This document shows positions 1 to 8,963 of a stretch of 32,291 nt of DNA, piece by piece. The stretch's first letter is position 1, and the number at the start of each line of letters is the position of its first letter. The notes below the pieces were generated by a model, which was given only the letters and a program-made list of their open reading frames with translations, ran no database searches and was not told the origin of the DNA. Source of the stretch: CAYHWW01 sp964360145 (GTDB taxonomy: Bacteria > Bdellovibrionota > UBA1018 > CAYHWW01); the NCBI GenBank assembly GCA_964360145.1, contig CAYHWW010000023.1:1-32291 (forward strand), written 5' to 3'. Position numbers and translations under genes: made by a program.

Positions 1-2097
1 ATCAACAACAGAGAGAGCCTGGAAAAAATGATCTTCGGTGATGTGGGCGTAGTAATGGTCCGGCAAGGCCTCCTCCGCGTGAAGCATGGCGAAGAGAACC
101 TGGGACCTGGCGTCGGTGGCACTTACCCCCCGCTCAGTGAGGGCGGCCACCGCTCGGTTTTCCAAGGATTCAATTTGGCTCGCCACGGTGGTGCCGCGCC
201 AACTCAAGGCGCTTCCGGTGATGGGTTGGTACACGACTTGGGGGTTATACTTGTCTCTCGTGGCACTATGGAGCTCTCTGAGTCTCTGAATATGCATGCT
301 CAGGATCCTCAAGACATCAGCAGGGCTGAGGCCGATGTGGAGCTCCCCATCGAAGCTCATTAAGATGCGATCACCGAGGTAGCGGGTGAGCATTTCCCCA
401 GAGGGCCGCAGGGACAGAGGCAGAGCTCTGATCTCCCGGGGCCCCGGTGTTTTCTCCATGTTTGAAAGGGTCTGGGGCGCAACGCGCATGGATCGCATGG
501 CCCAGATGCGGCGTAATGCGCGGACGCTGGGGTGGTCCCCTTGATGAGTACCTGCCAGCCTACGCGTTAAAGTATAGACATCACCGAGCTCGGCGCTGTC
601 CACGGGGAGGCCGCGCTGTTCACGACTGACCAACCATCGCTGCAACGAGTCCCTGGTGCGTTCCTGGTAATTTTCAGTGGCCCTCTCAGTGGCGAGGAAG
701 ATACTCTCCAGCTCCCCTGCATGGGCGCCCATGTCCCCGTCCCGGAGGATGGCCTCGATGCGGGACCGGGTGGCACTCTCCGCTTGCCGGTGCCGTTCCG
801 CTAGAGGCGCCAGCAGGGCCTTGTAGGCGTGGTGGGCTTCGCCCAATTTCTCTTCGCTGTATGCGAAGTATCTTTCTGGATGGGAGAGATCCAAGTCCGG
901 GAAGTCCCCTTGCATGTTATCGATCTGGGCCCTGAGCTCTGCCCGCTCCTTTCGCAAACGGGCACGCCTCTCGCGGTGGTCGGCATGACGTAATCGGGGC
1001 ATGTTTTCAGGTGCCAGTGAGAGAGCGCCGTTGACCCCATTCAGTTGGGACAGTGACTCAGAAAGGGGCTGGGCTAAGCTCTTTCCTACCGTGGTATGCC
1101 AATGAGTCAGGGCGTACCAGGCGAGGGCTTCGTTTGGGCCGGAGTTGCCTGGGGAGTGGGGGTAGCGCCTCAGCCAATGGGCCATGGCGACGTGTTGGGC
1201 CTCTTGATAAAAGATGTCGATTTTCCTTGGCCCCAGGACATTGGCGGCGTCGTGACGAAGAGCAGCAGTTGTCGACTCCACAAGGCCGATGAGCTTCCGA
1301 GTGGATTCATAAGCAGTGTGACCCTCGGATGCCCGCTCCAAGCCTTGAATCAACGCCGTCCACTGTTCATCCCGCACCCGAAGGGCCAATTGACGGCGGA
1401 AGTCGTCGCCTCTCAAGCGCGGTGCGATGGCGTCAATCACCGTCCGTTGAAAGCTGCCCGGTCGGTCGTCGGGCACCGCCTCGCCGAGGCTTCGCATGTA
1501 TTTCAGCACCTGAGCAACGACATTGCGGCGGGCGGAGGGGGCCGGGTGGCTCTGGCTCGGTAGATCACCATAACGCTCCCGGATCGTTTCCAGCACATGG
1601 GTCATGGCATTGGGGTTGTACCCCGCTCTGATGAGGCGCTCGGTCATGCCCCGCACGTCCGCTTCGCTCTCGCCTACGCGGTTCATGAAAGAGGAGTGAA
1701 CGAGTTCTTCGAAGGTTTGGGGGGTGGCGCCTCTTGCGCTATCCACGGTGGTATCCGCATGGGCCAGCTCGTGGGCTAAGATCGCCGCGATCTCATCATC
1801 GCTTCGTGCCGCCAGGAGCGTGCCGATGGAGATGATGATGCGGCGGGAGGAGCGATCGCCAAGGCGGATGCTCGCTTCCATGCCCATGCCGCGACCCAGC
1901 GTGACGACAAAAGGAGTGTCGCGATCCCGGGGGATGCGCAGCCTCTCTGCAATGCCGGAGATCCGGCTTTGGGCCAGGGCGAGGTCGGGGTGCGCCGCCA
2001 AGTCCGCGGCGGTGAAAATGCGCGTCTCCGCATGAGCAGCGGCTGGCCGCAGCAGCACGCAAAAGAGCATCGCGAAGATGGGGGCCCATCTGAACAT
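1..2097 (-). CDS. Exported M48-type zinc metallopeptidase with long C-terminal region (3' end outside window)
   Basis: An uninterrupted reading frame of 699 codons runs from ATG at 2097 to the left edge, so the C-terminus is missing. The N-terminus (MFRWAPIFAMLFCVLLRPAAAHA) is a clear signal peptide, placing the protein outside the inner membrane. Residues 109-113 are HELAH, the HExxH zinc motif, and ESEAD at 143-147 matches the downstream Glu-containing motif of M48 (Ste24/HtpX/BepA-like) peptidases, which supplies the third zinc ligand. Before the motif lies a region typical of exported M48 proteins ('DDEIAAILAHE'). The roughly 500 residues after the peptidase core match nothing I recognise; about 395-500 is rich in Arg/Glu and probably helical. 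I infer envelope protein quality control or processing, as for BepA/LoiP. The start is chosen because the signal peptide begins there; only a weak GAAG-type ribosome site precedes it. Confidence 0.82.
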   Translation of the reverse strand, partial: MFRWAPIFAMLFCVLLRPAAAHAETRIFTAADLAAHPDLALAQSRISGIAERLRIPRDRDTPFVVTLGRGMGMEASIRLGDRSSRRIIISIGTLLAARSDDEIAAILAHELAHADTTVDSARGATPQTFEELVHSSFMNRVGESEADVRGMTERLIRAGYNPNAMTHVLETIRERYGDLPSQSHPAPSARRNVVAQVLKYMRSLGEAVPDDRPGSFQRTVIDAIAPRLRGDDFRRQLALRVRDEQWTALIQGLERASEGHTAYESTRKLIGLVESTTAALRHDAANVLGPRKIDIFYQEAQHVAMAHWLRRYPHSPGNSGPNEALAWYALTHWHTTVGKSLAQPLSESLSQLNGVNGALSLAPENMPRLRHADHRERRARLRKERAELRAQIDNMQGDFPDLDLSHPERYFAYSEEKLGEAHHAYKALLAPLAERHRQAESATRSRIEAILRDGDMGAHAGELESIFLATERATENYQERTRDSLQRWLVSREQRGLPVDSAELGDVYTLTRRLAGTHQGDHPSVRALRRIWAMRSMRVAPQTLSNMEKTPGPREIRALPLSLRPSGEMLTRYLGDRILMSFDGELHIGLSPADVLRILSMHIQRLRELHSATRDKYNPQVVYQPITGSALSWRGTTVASQIESLENRAVAALTERGVSATDARSQVLFAMLHAEEALPDHYYAHITEDHFFQALSVVD

Positions 2098-2194
2098 ACA
2101 GATATTCTTCGGAGTTTAATGTCTTAGCGCTGAGGCGCGCAGCGCATGCGCGCACACTCAGCGGCATATTCTGCCCGGTGATGCGGTTTCCCAC

Positions 2195-2269
2195 GGAAGG
2201 CAACCGATGTTGCCTTCCCGGCGGTCATTGGAGGTCAATGAGCCACCGCAAGGCAACATCGGTTGCCTT
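2195..2269. repeat. Nested intergenic inverted repeat (double hairpin)
   Basis: Two 20-bp blocks, AAGGCAACCGATGTTGCCTT at 2197-2216 and its exact reverse complement at 2250-2269, flank a 33-bp spacer. Each block is itself a hairpin (8-bp arms, 4-bp loop; 10-bp arms for the first, 2195-2204 with 2209-2218). The spacer holds a further inverted pair, CATTG (2226-2230) with CAATG (2235-2239), and GCGGT (2221-2225) can pair with ACCGC (2245-2249). It lies between the end of the metzincin gene and the start of the M48 gene. There is no T-run after the stem on either side, so a REP/BIME-like repeat or a rho-independent-like stem without U-tract are both possible. Confidence 0.75.
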
Positions 2270-2321
2270 TAGGAGGGCATTATCGCCCCTGAATGAGAGT
2301 GCGCAGCGCCCGATATGCCGA

Positions 2322-4264
2322 CTATGGCCTCACGCTAGACAGCGACAAAGCCAAGCCGCTGCTGGAAATCCAGCCCACGTCGTCAAAGTCCGTGAGGTCG
2401 GTGCCTGTGGTCCCCGATACTTTGAGAAACACCAGCAGCCTGTTGGGGTTCGCCGCATCGGTTTCGCCGAGGCGCCAGCCCCAGGCGATGTCATCACCGA
2501 AGAAGGTGGCGCTGGGGGCGTTGCGGGTCAAGGTCCACTCATTGATCATGATGCGATTGATCCACTGAGACTCATCCCCCGCGTAGATCTGCTGATGCAC
2601 TTCGGGCACCGCCAAGTCATCGTCATAGTGCAAGCCCAGGCTGTACACGTAGTATTGGCCATGGGGTCCCGCGGCCGGGCGGGCGTCGAAGAGCACCGTG
2701 GGGCGGTCGTTGGTCTGCACCAGGCCGCCGCCAACCTCCTCGGCGGCGCGAACCACCCATCCCGTCATGGTGGAGGTGAGATGGGTGAGCCACATCGCCT
2801 GGGGGAATGCCCCGCTGCGGCCCGTGATGACCAGGGTCAGTTCCCTGGTTTTGGAGTTCCACGTGCCGCCCACGGCATTGCTGCTCCTCAGCGCGGAGGA
2901 AGTGCTGCTCCTGCTGCTGCTAACCTGGGATTCAGCACCGAGCCGGATATTGCCCGCGGCGGGCACCATCACTTGGCGCGTGGAAACCTTGCGGGAGACG
3001 CTGTTCCAGAGCACGAGATACAGCGTTTCCGGGTCCGTGGCCCGCACTAAGAGCGGAAAGGAGTCCGGCGCCGCGGTCTCTTCCACAAAACCTGTCAGCG
3101 TGAGAGCGTCTGGGCTGCCACCGGCCCCAAAAGCGCGGACGCCATAGCCCGAGGCAGTGGGGTAGGTGACGAAGAGCTGACCGAAGGCTTCCACGGCGTG
3201 GGGATCTCCGGTGACGNNNNNNNNNNNNNNNNNNNNNNNNNNNNNNNNNNNNNNNNNNNNNNNNNNNNNNNNNNNNNNNNNNNNNNNNNNNNNNNNNNNN
3301 NNNNNNNNNNNNNNNNGAGGGGCGCGGCGGTCACCGCCACCAGGGCGTCGCCCCAGCTGGAGAGCGTGGGGCTTCCGCCGCTGCGGGAGAAATACGTCAA
3401 CCCCTCGCCGGAAACGGCGTATCCATTATTAATATCCGCCCGCACGCCCAGCTCGCCGAAGAGACCGTTGCGGTTGAAGTCCACGTCAGTGGCATCGTCA
3501 CCGGCCTCGTGGATGTTGAAGAAATAGGGGGCGTTGGTGAGGAAACGGAGTTCGTATGCGGGGAACGGCACTCTTTCGTCGAGGTTGTGCTCATCGAGGT
3601 TCAAAGCGGCGAACTGGCCCGTGCTGAACTGCACGGCGTCGGGATTGTCATTGAACTGGTAGCTGTAGTCGTAGTTCATCAGGCTCGCGTAGAACGGACT
3701 GGGCGCGGTGGATCCCATGGGGTTGTGCTCCAGCCCCAGTTGATGACCCAGTTCGTGAACCATGCTCCACCAGTTGTTGCTCACCCCGGCCCAGTCGGGG
3801 CCGCTGGTTTGACCGCCGCCCCAGGGGCTGCTGCCAATGAGGATGCCGTGGCCCTTGCCCACCCACTGCCGTGGCATGCCCCGTCTATAAATGTCCGTGT
3901 AAGGGATGACGTCGGTCTCCAAGGGCAGGTCGTCCGCATCAGTGGTCGGCAAGGTATTGCCCCACTGAATGACGACGTTGATGCCCGTGGTGCCATCCGG
4001 GTTGGTATTGGGCATGCGGCCAAAAAAAGCGACGACCTTGTCCAGGTTCTCCTGCACGTCGGCTCGTTTCATATTGGGGCGGATGACGGGAATGAGGATG
4101 AGGTCAGCCTTGTCAGGCTTGACTCCTAGGTTGGCGTTGGCTTCTTCCCAGGCGTTTTCCAGGCCGTCACGGTCCCCATCGAGGGAGCTGGAATAGCAGG
4201 CTGAGGAAAGAGCCGCGGCGAGGACAGCTATGAATGGAGCTATGGTCCAACGAAACTGAGACAT
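2322..4264 (-). CDS. Exported metzincin-type zinc metalloprotease, probable lipoprotein (interrupted by assembly gap)
   Basis: ATG at 4264 opens a protein whose N-terminus has a hydrophobic signal followed by LSSAC (residues 19-23), a near-lipobox, so Cys23 may be lipidated. A short Asp-rich stretch (DGDRDG, 29-34) resembles a calcium-binding thrombospondin type 3 loop. Residues 170-180 read HELGHQLGLEH, the HExxHxxGxxH motif of metzincins, and SLMNYDY (Met196) is the expected Met-turn about 15 residues later. After the 100-N gap the coding continues to TAG at 2322 in a different frame. The frame change sits exactly at the gap, so I treat both sides as one gene with a wrong gap length, not a frameshift. 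The C-terminal ~290 residues look beta-rich and are unrecognised. Likely a secreted or surface protease; substrate unknown. Confidence 0.8.
3217..3316. other. Assembly gap (100 N)
   Basis: Exactly 100 N, a conventional placeholder length. It lies inside the metzincin gene, and the reading frames on its two sides do not agree, so the real missing length is not 100 bp (it differs modulo 3). Confidence 0.98.
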
Positions 4265-4341
4265 GCAGTACCCCCCCCTTAGTCCTCATTAACGCAATAG
4301 GCCACGGTTAACAGAGATTCCTGAAATGACAATGTGAGATG

Positions 4342-4370
4342 ATGACGAACCGCGGGGGCGCCTCTATGCT
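4342..4370 (+). promoter_or_regulatory. Candidate sigma70-type promoter giving a leaderless purE transcript
   Basis: ATGACG at 4342-4347 (four of six matches to TTGACA) and TATGCT at 4365-4370 (four of six to TATAAT) are separated by 17 bp. Transcription would start about 6-8 bp after the -10, on or next to the purE ATG at 4377. The bases before that ATG are pyrimidine-rich (CTCCCCCC) with no Shine-Dalgarno sequence, which agrees with a leaderless message. Confidence 0.4.
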
Positions 4371-4376
4371 CCCCCC

Positions 4377-4916
4377 ATGGCCCCGCGCAAGAAAACCACG
4401 GCACCCGTCGCCATCGTCATGGGCAGCAGCTCCGACTACCCGGTCATGGGTGAGGCTGAGGCAGCCCTCAAAGAGCTTGGTGTGAGGTGCACCGTGGCGG
4501 TGGTGAGCGCCCATCGCACGCCACAAGAAATGGTGGTCTTTGCCGAGACGGCTCGGAAAAAAGGCTATCAAGTCATCATCGCCGGCGCCGGTGGGGCGGC
4601 CCACTTGCCAGGCATGATCGCCGCCATCACGGAACTCCCGGTCATTGGCGTGCCTGTGCCCGTGGGGCCGTTGCAGGGTGCCGACGCCCTCCATTCCATC
4701 GTGCAAATGCCCCGGGGGGTCCCCGTGGCCACGGTGGCAATAGGTGGCGCTTGGAATGCCGGCGTGTTAGCAGCTCAAGTTCTCGGGGTAGCGGACCCGG
4801 TCTTGCTGGACCGGGTGCGTGCTTATAAGGCCGGGCTTCGCAGCAAAGTCATGGCGCAAAAGCTAAAGAAATCAAAGCCCGAGGCCTGGCATCGTTCTGG
4901 CAAAAAGAAGGGGTGA
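4377..4916 (+). CDS. purE: N5-carboxyaminoimidazole ribonucleotide mutase (PurE, class I)
   Basis: PurE converts N5-CAIR to CAIR in purine biosynthesis in the cytoplasm. The 179-residue product shows the family landmarks in order: GSSSDYPVM at 16-24 (phosphate/ribonucleotide loop), SAHRTP at 44-49 with the catalytic His46, AGAGGAAHLPGM at 69-80, and the SIVQMPRGVPVATVAI block at 107-122. Length is slightly above the usual ~165 because of a Lys-rich tail. No purK partner is adjacent; purK may be elsewhere. The gene is followed 11 bp later by a small unknown gene and then a binding-protein gene, so the three may be co-transcribed. No ribosome site is visible before the ATG. Confidence 0.95.
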   Translation: MAPRKKTTAPVAIVMGSSSDYPVMGEAEAALKELGVRCTVAVVSAHRTPQEMVVFAETARKKGYQVIIAGAGGAAHLPGMIAAITELPVIGVPVPVGPLQGADALHSIVQMPRGVPVATVAIGGAWNAGVLAAQVLGVADPVLLDRVRAYKAGLRSKVMAQKLKKSKPEAWHRSGKKKG

Positions 4917-4927
4917 GGTGACCGCTG

Positions 4928-5344
4928 ATGGAAAATCTGCCCCAATGGTTAGAAACCGCCCGCCTCGGGGGCCAGGACTTCCAAGTGCTAGCCGTATGGG
5001 CCGTGGGGCCCGCCGCCGATGGCATGCGGACTGTCGCCCGCGCCATCATGCCCGAGCACACTCAGTGGGCCATGCGCGGCCAGATCATGTTCGCGGCTCT
5101 TTCCGCCACACCCTTGGAAGGACTCACCTGGGCGGAACGCCTCAGGGACGGCCTGCGGAATGATTTGCCCATCGAAGGCTTGGGCATCGCCGTGGCTTCA
5201 GCCCGGCAACATGGTTTTGACGGTGGTCGCATCCTGTCGAGCATTCTGGGCATCCTCGATGAAGCGGAGCGGGATGGCGAAGAAGACTTCATCGTCCCCG
5301 CCATCCCCGTGGTTGACGCTGCCGCGCCTGAACTTTTGGGCTAA
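4928..5344 (+). CDS. Conserved-looking small protein of unknown function
   Basis: This 138-residue cytoplasmic protein begins 11 bp after purE and ends 9 bp before the next gene, so it sits inside a tight three-gene unit. GGTGAGGTGA upstream of the ATG overlaps the purE stop and can act as the ribosome site. It has no signal peptide and no membrane segment. The sequence is Ala/Leu-rich and probably helical, with an acidic C-terminus (DEAERDGEEDF). I do not recognise the family. Phase, spacing and base composition support that it is coding. Confidence 0.7.
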   Translation: MENLPQWLETARLGGQDFQVLAVWAVGPAADGMRTVARAIMPEHTQWAMRGQIMFAALSATPLEGLTWAERLRDGLRNDLPIEGLGIAVASARQHGFDGGRILSSILGILDEAERDGEEDFIVPAIPVVDAAAPELLG

Positions 5345-5353
5345 GCTTAGGGA

Positions 5354-6847
5354 GTGATTCTCACTCTTCTCGCAGCCGTTATTTTTGGAACCGCCGCCCT
5401 GGCAGAGGCCCCTCTCAGGGTGCGAGTGTCCGCGGAGCCCTCCACTCTGGATTGGAGCGTGGGCAGTTCCGGTTTTGAAAGCATGGCCATCCTCAACATC
5501 ATGGAGGGGTTGAGCGAGCTCGATGAGTCGTTGCAGATCAAGCCCCGCCTCGCTTCCCGTTGGGAAGTGTTGGAGGGGGGGCGACTCTATCGTTTTCATT
5601 TACGTTCGGGGGTGAACTGGAGCGATGGCGTGCCGTTGAAGGCCGCCGACTTCGTTTATTCCTGGAAGCGTCTCGCCGACCCCCGCACTTCGAGCCCCTA
5701 CCGGGAATATCTCACGGATGTGGACGTGGCCCGGGCGGTGAGCGACACCGTCCTTGAAGTGCGCCTGAAGCGGCCCGTGCCCTATTTCCCGGAGCTGCTG
5801 TCCTTCTGGGTGACCTTCCCCCAGCGGGAGGATCTGGTGTTGAAATACGGCGCCGCGTGGACTGAGCCGAAAAACCTGGTGACCCTGGGCCCCTATCGCC
5901 TCGCGGAATGGCAAAAGGGGGTGCGGCTGCGCTTTTCGCGGAACGAGCAGTATGCCGAGGCGATGCAGCGGCCCGCTGAAGTGCATGCCGTGACGGTGCC
6001 TGATTGGGCGAATGCGCTGGAGCGCATGGTGCACGGCGACTTGGATGTGCTCCAGGACGCAAGCCAGCTCGATATGGTGAGCAAGCACGGCGCGAAGAAC
6101 CTGCGCTTCCTCTCCTTCAAATATCTTGCCGTCCACTATTTGGGCTTCAATCACAAGTCCCGGTGGTTCAAGGATCGAGAGGCGCGCTTCGCGGTCGCCG
6201 CGGCAATAAATAGAAAAACTTTGGTCGCGTCCATGGGGCGCGGCGACATCATGGCGAGCTCCCTGGTGCCCGTGGGGTTGTGGGCCTATGATGAGGATTT
6301 GGGCATCCGTTACGACTTAGCGGAGGCACGCAAGGCCTGGGCCGCTGCCCGCTCCCGCGGGGGCCCAGGCGCGGCGGGACCTCTGCGTTTCTGCTCCATC
6401 GCAGGTCGGCTTCAGGAGGCCGCGGTGGCCACCGGCGAGATGCTCCAGCGGGGGCTTGGCTTGAAAGCCGAGCTTGTGGTCGCCGCCCCCGCGGCCATCA
6501 ATGCCATGATTCAAAGGGGGGAGTGCGATCTCTTTTTGAAATCCTGGGGAGCGGACTACCCGGACCCTGCGACCTTCATGGACCTCCTTGTCTCTTCCTC
6601 GAATCTCTCCCGCACCGGCTGGGTGAACGGCGAGTATGACAAATTGGTTAGAAACGCTGGCGATACCCCCGCCCGGGCAGAGCGGAGCGAGTATTACAAA
6701 ATCGCGCAGAAAATCGCCGTCAATGGCGAGATTGCCCTCGTGCCCTTGTACTACCCCCAGATCACCGCCCTCGTGGGTGCCCGGGTGGCGGACATCTATG
6801 TAGATCCGTTGCAGTACCTCTTCTTCAAACGCGTGCGCCTACGCTAA
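5354..6847 (+). CDS. Periplasmic oligopeptide-binding-type protein (SBP_bac_5/OppA-like)
   Basis: The 497-residue product belongs to the family-5 extracellular solute-binding proteins that deliver peptides to ABC transporters. Hallmarks include the N-terminal 'PSTLDWSVGSSGFESMAILNIM' type region (split here by its conserved E.STLD and G.SEL positions), WEV..GRLYRFHLRSGVNWSDG, and LKAADFVYSWKRLADP (about residues 96-111), all classic OppA motifs. A signal peptide ending near ALAEA (about residue 19) is visible, but its n-region lacks the usual Lys/Arg. The start is GTG at 5354; a TAG in frame two codons upstream (5348) excludes a longer form. No permease or ATPase genes are next to it, so this is an orphan binding protein. 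It ends inside the left arm of a terminator hairpin. Confidence 0.88.
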   Translation: MILTLLAAVIFGTAALAEAPLRVRVSAEPSTLDWSVGSSGFESMAILNIMEGLSELDESLQIKPRLASRWEVLEGGRLYRFHLRSGVNWSDGVPLKAADFVYSWKRLADPRTSSPYREYLTDVDVARAVSDTVLEVRLKRPVPYFPELLSFWVTFPQREDLVLKYGAAWTEPKNLVTLGPYRLAEWQKGVRLRFSRNEQYAEAMQRPAEVHAVTVPDWANALERMVHGDLDVLQDASQLDMVSKHGAKNLRFLSFKYLAVHYLGFNHKSRWFKDREARFAVAAAINRKTLVASMGRGDIMASSLVPVGLWAYDEDLGIRYDLAEARKAWAAARSRGGPGAAGPLRFCSIAGRLQEAAVATGEMLQRGLGLKAELVVAAPAAINAMIQRGECDLFLKSWGADYPDPATFMDLLVSSSNLSRTGWVNGEYDKLVRNAGDTPARAERSEYYKIAQKIAVNGEIALVPLYYPQITALVGARVADIYVDPLQYLFFKRVRLR

Positions 6848-6864
6848 AAAGTACCTTTTAGCGT
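6841..6864. terminator. Bidirectional terminator between convergent genes
   Basis: ACGCTAAAA (6841-6849) and TTTTAGCGT (6856-6864) form a perfect 9-bp inverted repeat around a 6-bp loop. The stem gives a T-run on either strand. The TAA stop codons of the binding-protein gene (6845-6847) and of the convergent radical SAM gene (6860-6858) both lie inside the stem. Confidence 0.75.
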
Positions 6865-8909
6865 GTGTCGAGGTGGAGCTTGCGGCCCATGGACTTGCGC
6901 GGCGGTTCCACGAGCGTGCGCTTGCGGCCGTCTAGGGCTTTTTTGCGGGCGTTGCGCCACTTGATATCAGTGCCGCCTTCGGAGGCCGGGGCGTAGCCGT
7001 GGCCTTCAGAGGCAGCCTTGCGGCGCTTGGCGGACTGATACTCACGGAGGACCTCACGGTGCTCCGGCTTGTGGGGCTGCAAGAGCGCTTGCTGAATCTT
7101 GCGGTCACGCCACTCCCGGGCCACGAAAAGCGGCGATTTCGTCATGGGGTCGATGCCGGTCCAGTACATGGCGGTGGCCAGCGTCATGGGGGACGGGATG
7201 AAGCCCTGCACCTGCTGCAAGCGCCAGCCCTTGTCCTTCATGTAATCGTAGACCTTCTCCATCTGCTCATGGGTGCTGCCCGGAAAACCGCTGATGAAAT
7301 AGGGCACGAGATACTGCTCTTTGCCCGCGTCGCGGGAGTATTTCTCAAAGAGCTGGGCGAAGGAGTCGAAGTCCTTCAACCCCGGTTTCTTCATGAGATG
7401 CAGCACGTCTTCATCCAGATGCTCCGGCGCCACTTTGAGCTGGCCCCCCACATGGTTTTGGATGAGGTCTTTGAGGTACTCCTGGCCCGATTTTTTGTCG
7501 GCCAGTGCGATGTCATAGCGCAGCCCTGAAGAGATGCGGATCCTCTTGATGCCAGGGATCTTGCGGGCCTTTTTGAGCATCTCCACCTGAGGCGTGTGAT
7601 CCGTGTGCAGATGGGGGCAGACCTTGGGATGCACGCAACTCAATTTGCGGCACTTGCTCTGGATCTCCGTGGTCTTGCAGCGCAGCTGGTACATATTGGC
7701 CGTGGGGCCGCCGATGTCGCTCACTTCACCTTTGAAGCCGGGCACTTCGTGCATCTTGCCCAGCTCTTTCAAAATGCTGTCTTCCGAGCGGGATTGCACG
7801 ATGCGGCCCTGATGCAACGTGATGGCGCAGAAAGAGCAGCCGCCAAAGCAACCGCGGGTCGAGGCCACGGAGAAGCGGATCATGTCGGCGGCGGGCACCC
7901 GTACCCGGTAGCTGGGGTGCTGCTCCTTCGTGAAGGGTAGCTCGTAGATGGAATCCATTTCAGGCGAGGAAAGGGGGAGCGCCGGCGGATTGATGACCAC
8001 GGTGGACTTGCCGTGATCTTGCATGAGGCGCTTGCCGTTGTAGGGGGAAGCCTCGTACTCGATGAAGTAGGCGGCCTTGGCGAATTTTTTCTTATCGTCC
8101 CGCACCTCTTCATAGGAGGGGAGCTTCATGCGGGGTTGGATGGCGTGGGCCTCTTCCCGGGTGGCGACGAAGGCGATGCCGCGTTCTTGGCGCAGCCGGG
8201 CGATGGCGGCTTTCGCCGCGTCGGAATGGCGCGAAAGCGGGCCCGCTCCAGAGATTTCCGCCGCGCGTTTGAAGTCTTCGGCGATGCGGGACCCGGTTTT
8301 TTCGCCCATGCCGAAGACCATGAGGTCGCTCTCGATTTCAGTGAGCATGGAGGGGCGTACGGTGTTCTGCCAGTAGTCGTAGTGAGCGAGCCTGCGCAGC
8401 GAGACCTCCACGCCACCGGTGATGACGATGGAGTCGGGGAAGGCCCGGCGGGCGAGCTTGGAATAGACTGGGGTGGCGTAGTCTGGGCGGATGCGCAGGA
8501 GCTTACCCTTGTGGTCCTGGCGGAAAGCTTCGTTGCCGGCGGCGTACATGTCATCACTGCGAGGTTTTTTATTCGCCGTGTAATTATTGATCATGGAGTC
8601 CACGGTGCCCGCGGATACGCCCACGAAGAGGCGGGGGCGGCCCATGCGCAGGAAGTCCACGGGGGCTTCGGCGGCATCGTAGCTCCACTGCGGCTGGCTG
8701 ATGATGCCGACGCGCAAGCCCAGGCGCTCGAACCAGCGTCCCAGCATGGGGATGCCAAAGGTGGGATGGTCCACGTAGGCATCGCCGTTGATGAGGAGTA
8801 CGTCGAGCTCGTCCCAACCGCGCCAGTCCATTTCTTCCCGGGTGGTGGGGAGAAATTTCAGACAGGCCTGTTTGTAGATTTCCTCAGTGGTGACCCGGGG
8901 CTGGTGCAT
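6858..8909 (-). CDS. ygiQ: YgiQ-family radical SAM protein
   Basis: At 683 residues this matches the YgiQ (UPF0313) family in length and order. The N-terminal third carries family features such as DVLLINGDAYVDHPTFG (about 36-52) and the VSAGTVDSM and TGGVEVSLRR segments. The radical SAM cluster motif follows as CFGGCSFC with Cys354, Cys358 and Cys361, ligating a 4Fe-4S cluster that cleaves S-adenosylmethionine. The C-terminus is basic and extended, as usual in the family. The substrate of YgiQ proteins is not established. It lies 54 bp downstream of the DUF1460 gene on the same strand, in an AT-rich spacer, and may share its transcript. It terminates in the hairpin at 6841-6864. Confidence 0.93.
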   Translation of the reverse strand: MHQPRVTTEEIYKQACLKFLPTTREEMDWRGWDELDVLLINGDAYVDHPTFGIPMLGRWFERLGLRVGIISQPQWSYDAAEAPVDFLRMGRPRLFVGVSAGTVDSMINNYTANKKPRSDDMYAAGNEAFRQDHKGKLLRIRPDYATPVYSKLARRAFPDSIVITGGVEVSLRRLAHYDYWQNTVRPSMLTEIESDLMVFGMGEKTGSRIAEDFKRAAEISGAGPLSRHSDAAKAAIARLRQERGIAFVATREEAHAIQPRMKLPSYEEVRDDKKKFAKAAYFIEYEASPYNGKRLMQDHGKSTVVINPPALPLSSPEMDSIYELPFTKEQHPSYRVRVPAADMIRFSVASTRGCFGGCSFCAITLHQGRIVQSRSEDSILKELGKMHEVPGFKGEVSDIGGPTANMYQLRCKTTEIQSKCRKLSCVHPKVCPHLHTDHTPQVEMLKKARKIPGIKRIRISSGLRYDIALADKKSGQEYLKDLIQNHVGGQLKVAPEHLDEDVLHLMKKPGLKDFDSFAQLFEKYSRDAGKEQYLVPYFISGFPGSTHEQMEKVYDYMKDKGWRLQQVQGFIPSPMTLATAMYWTGIDPMTKSPLFVAREWRDRKIQQALLQPHKPEHREVLREYQSAKRRKAASEGHGYAPASEGGTDIKWRNARKKALDGRKRTLVEPPRKSMGRKLHLDTR

Positions 8910-8963
8910 GGGGGGCTTATAGCCTAAGCGCGAGCCTCCATGTACATAAATTAATTACATTTA

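Noticed and set aside
2178..3050. Long plus-strand frames opposite the metzincin gene
   Set aside because: They are antisense to a protein with recognisable structure and show His/Arg/Gly-rich composition typical of shadow frames in GC-rich DNA.
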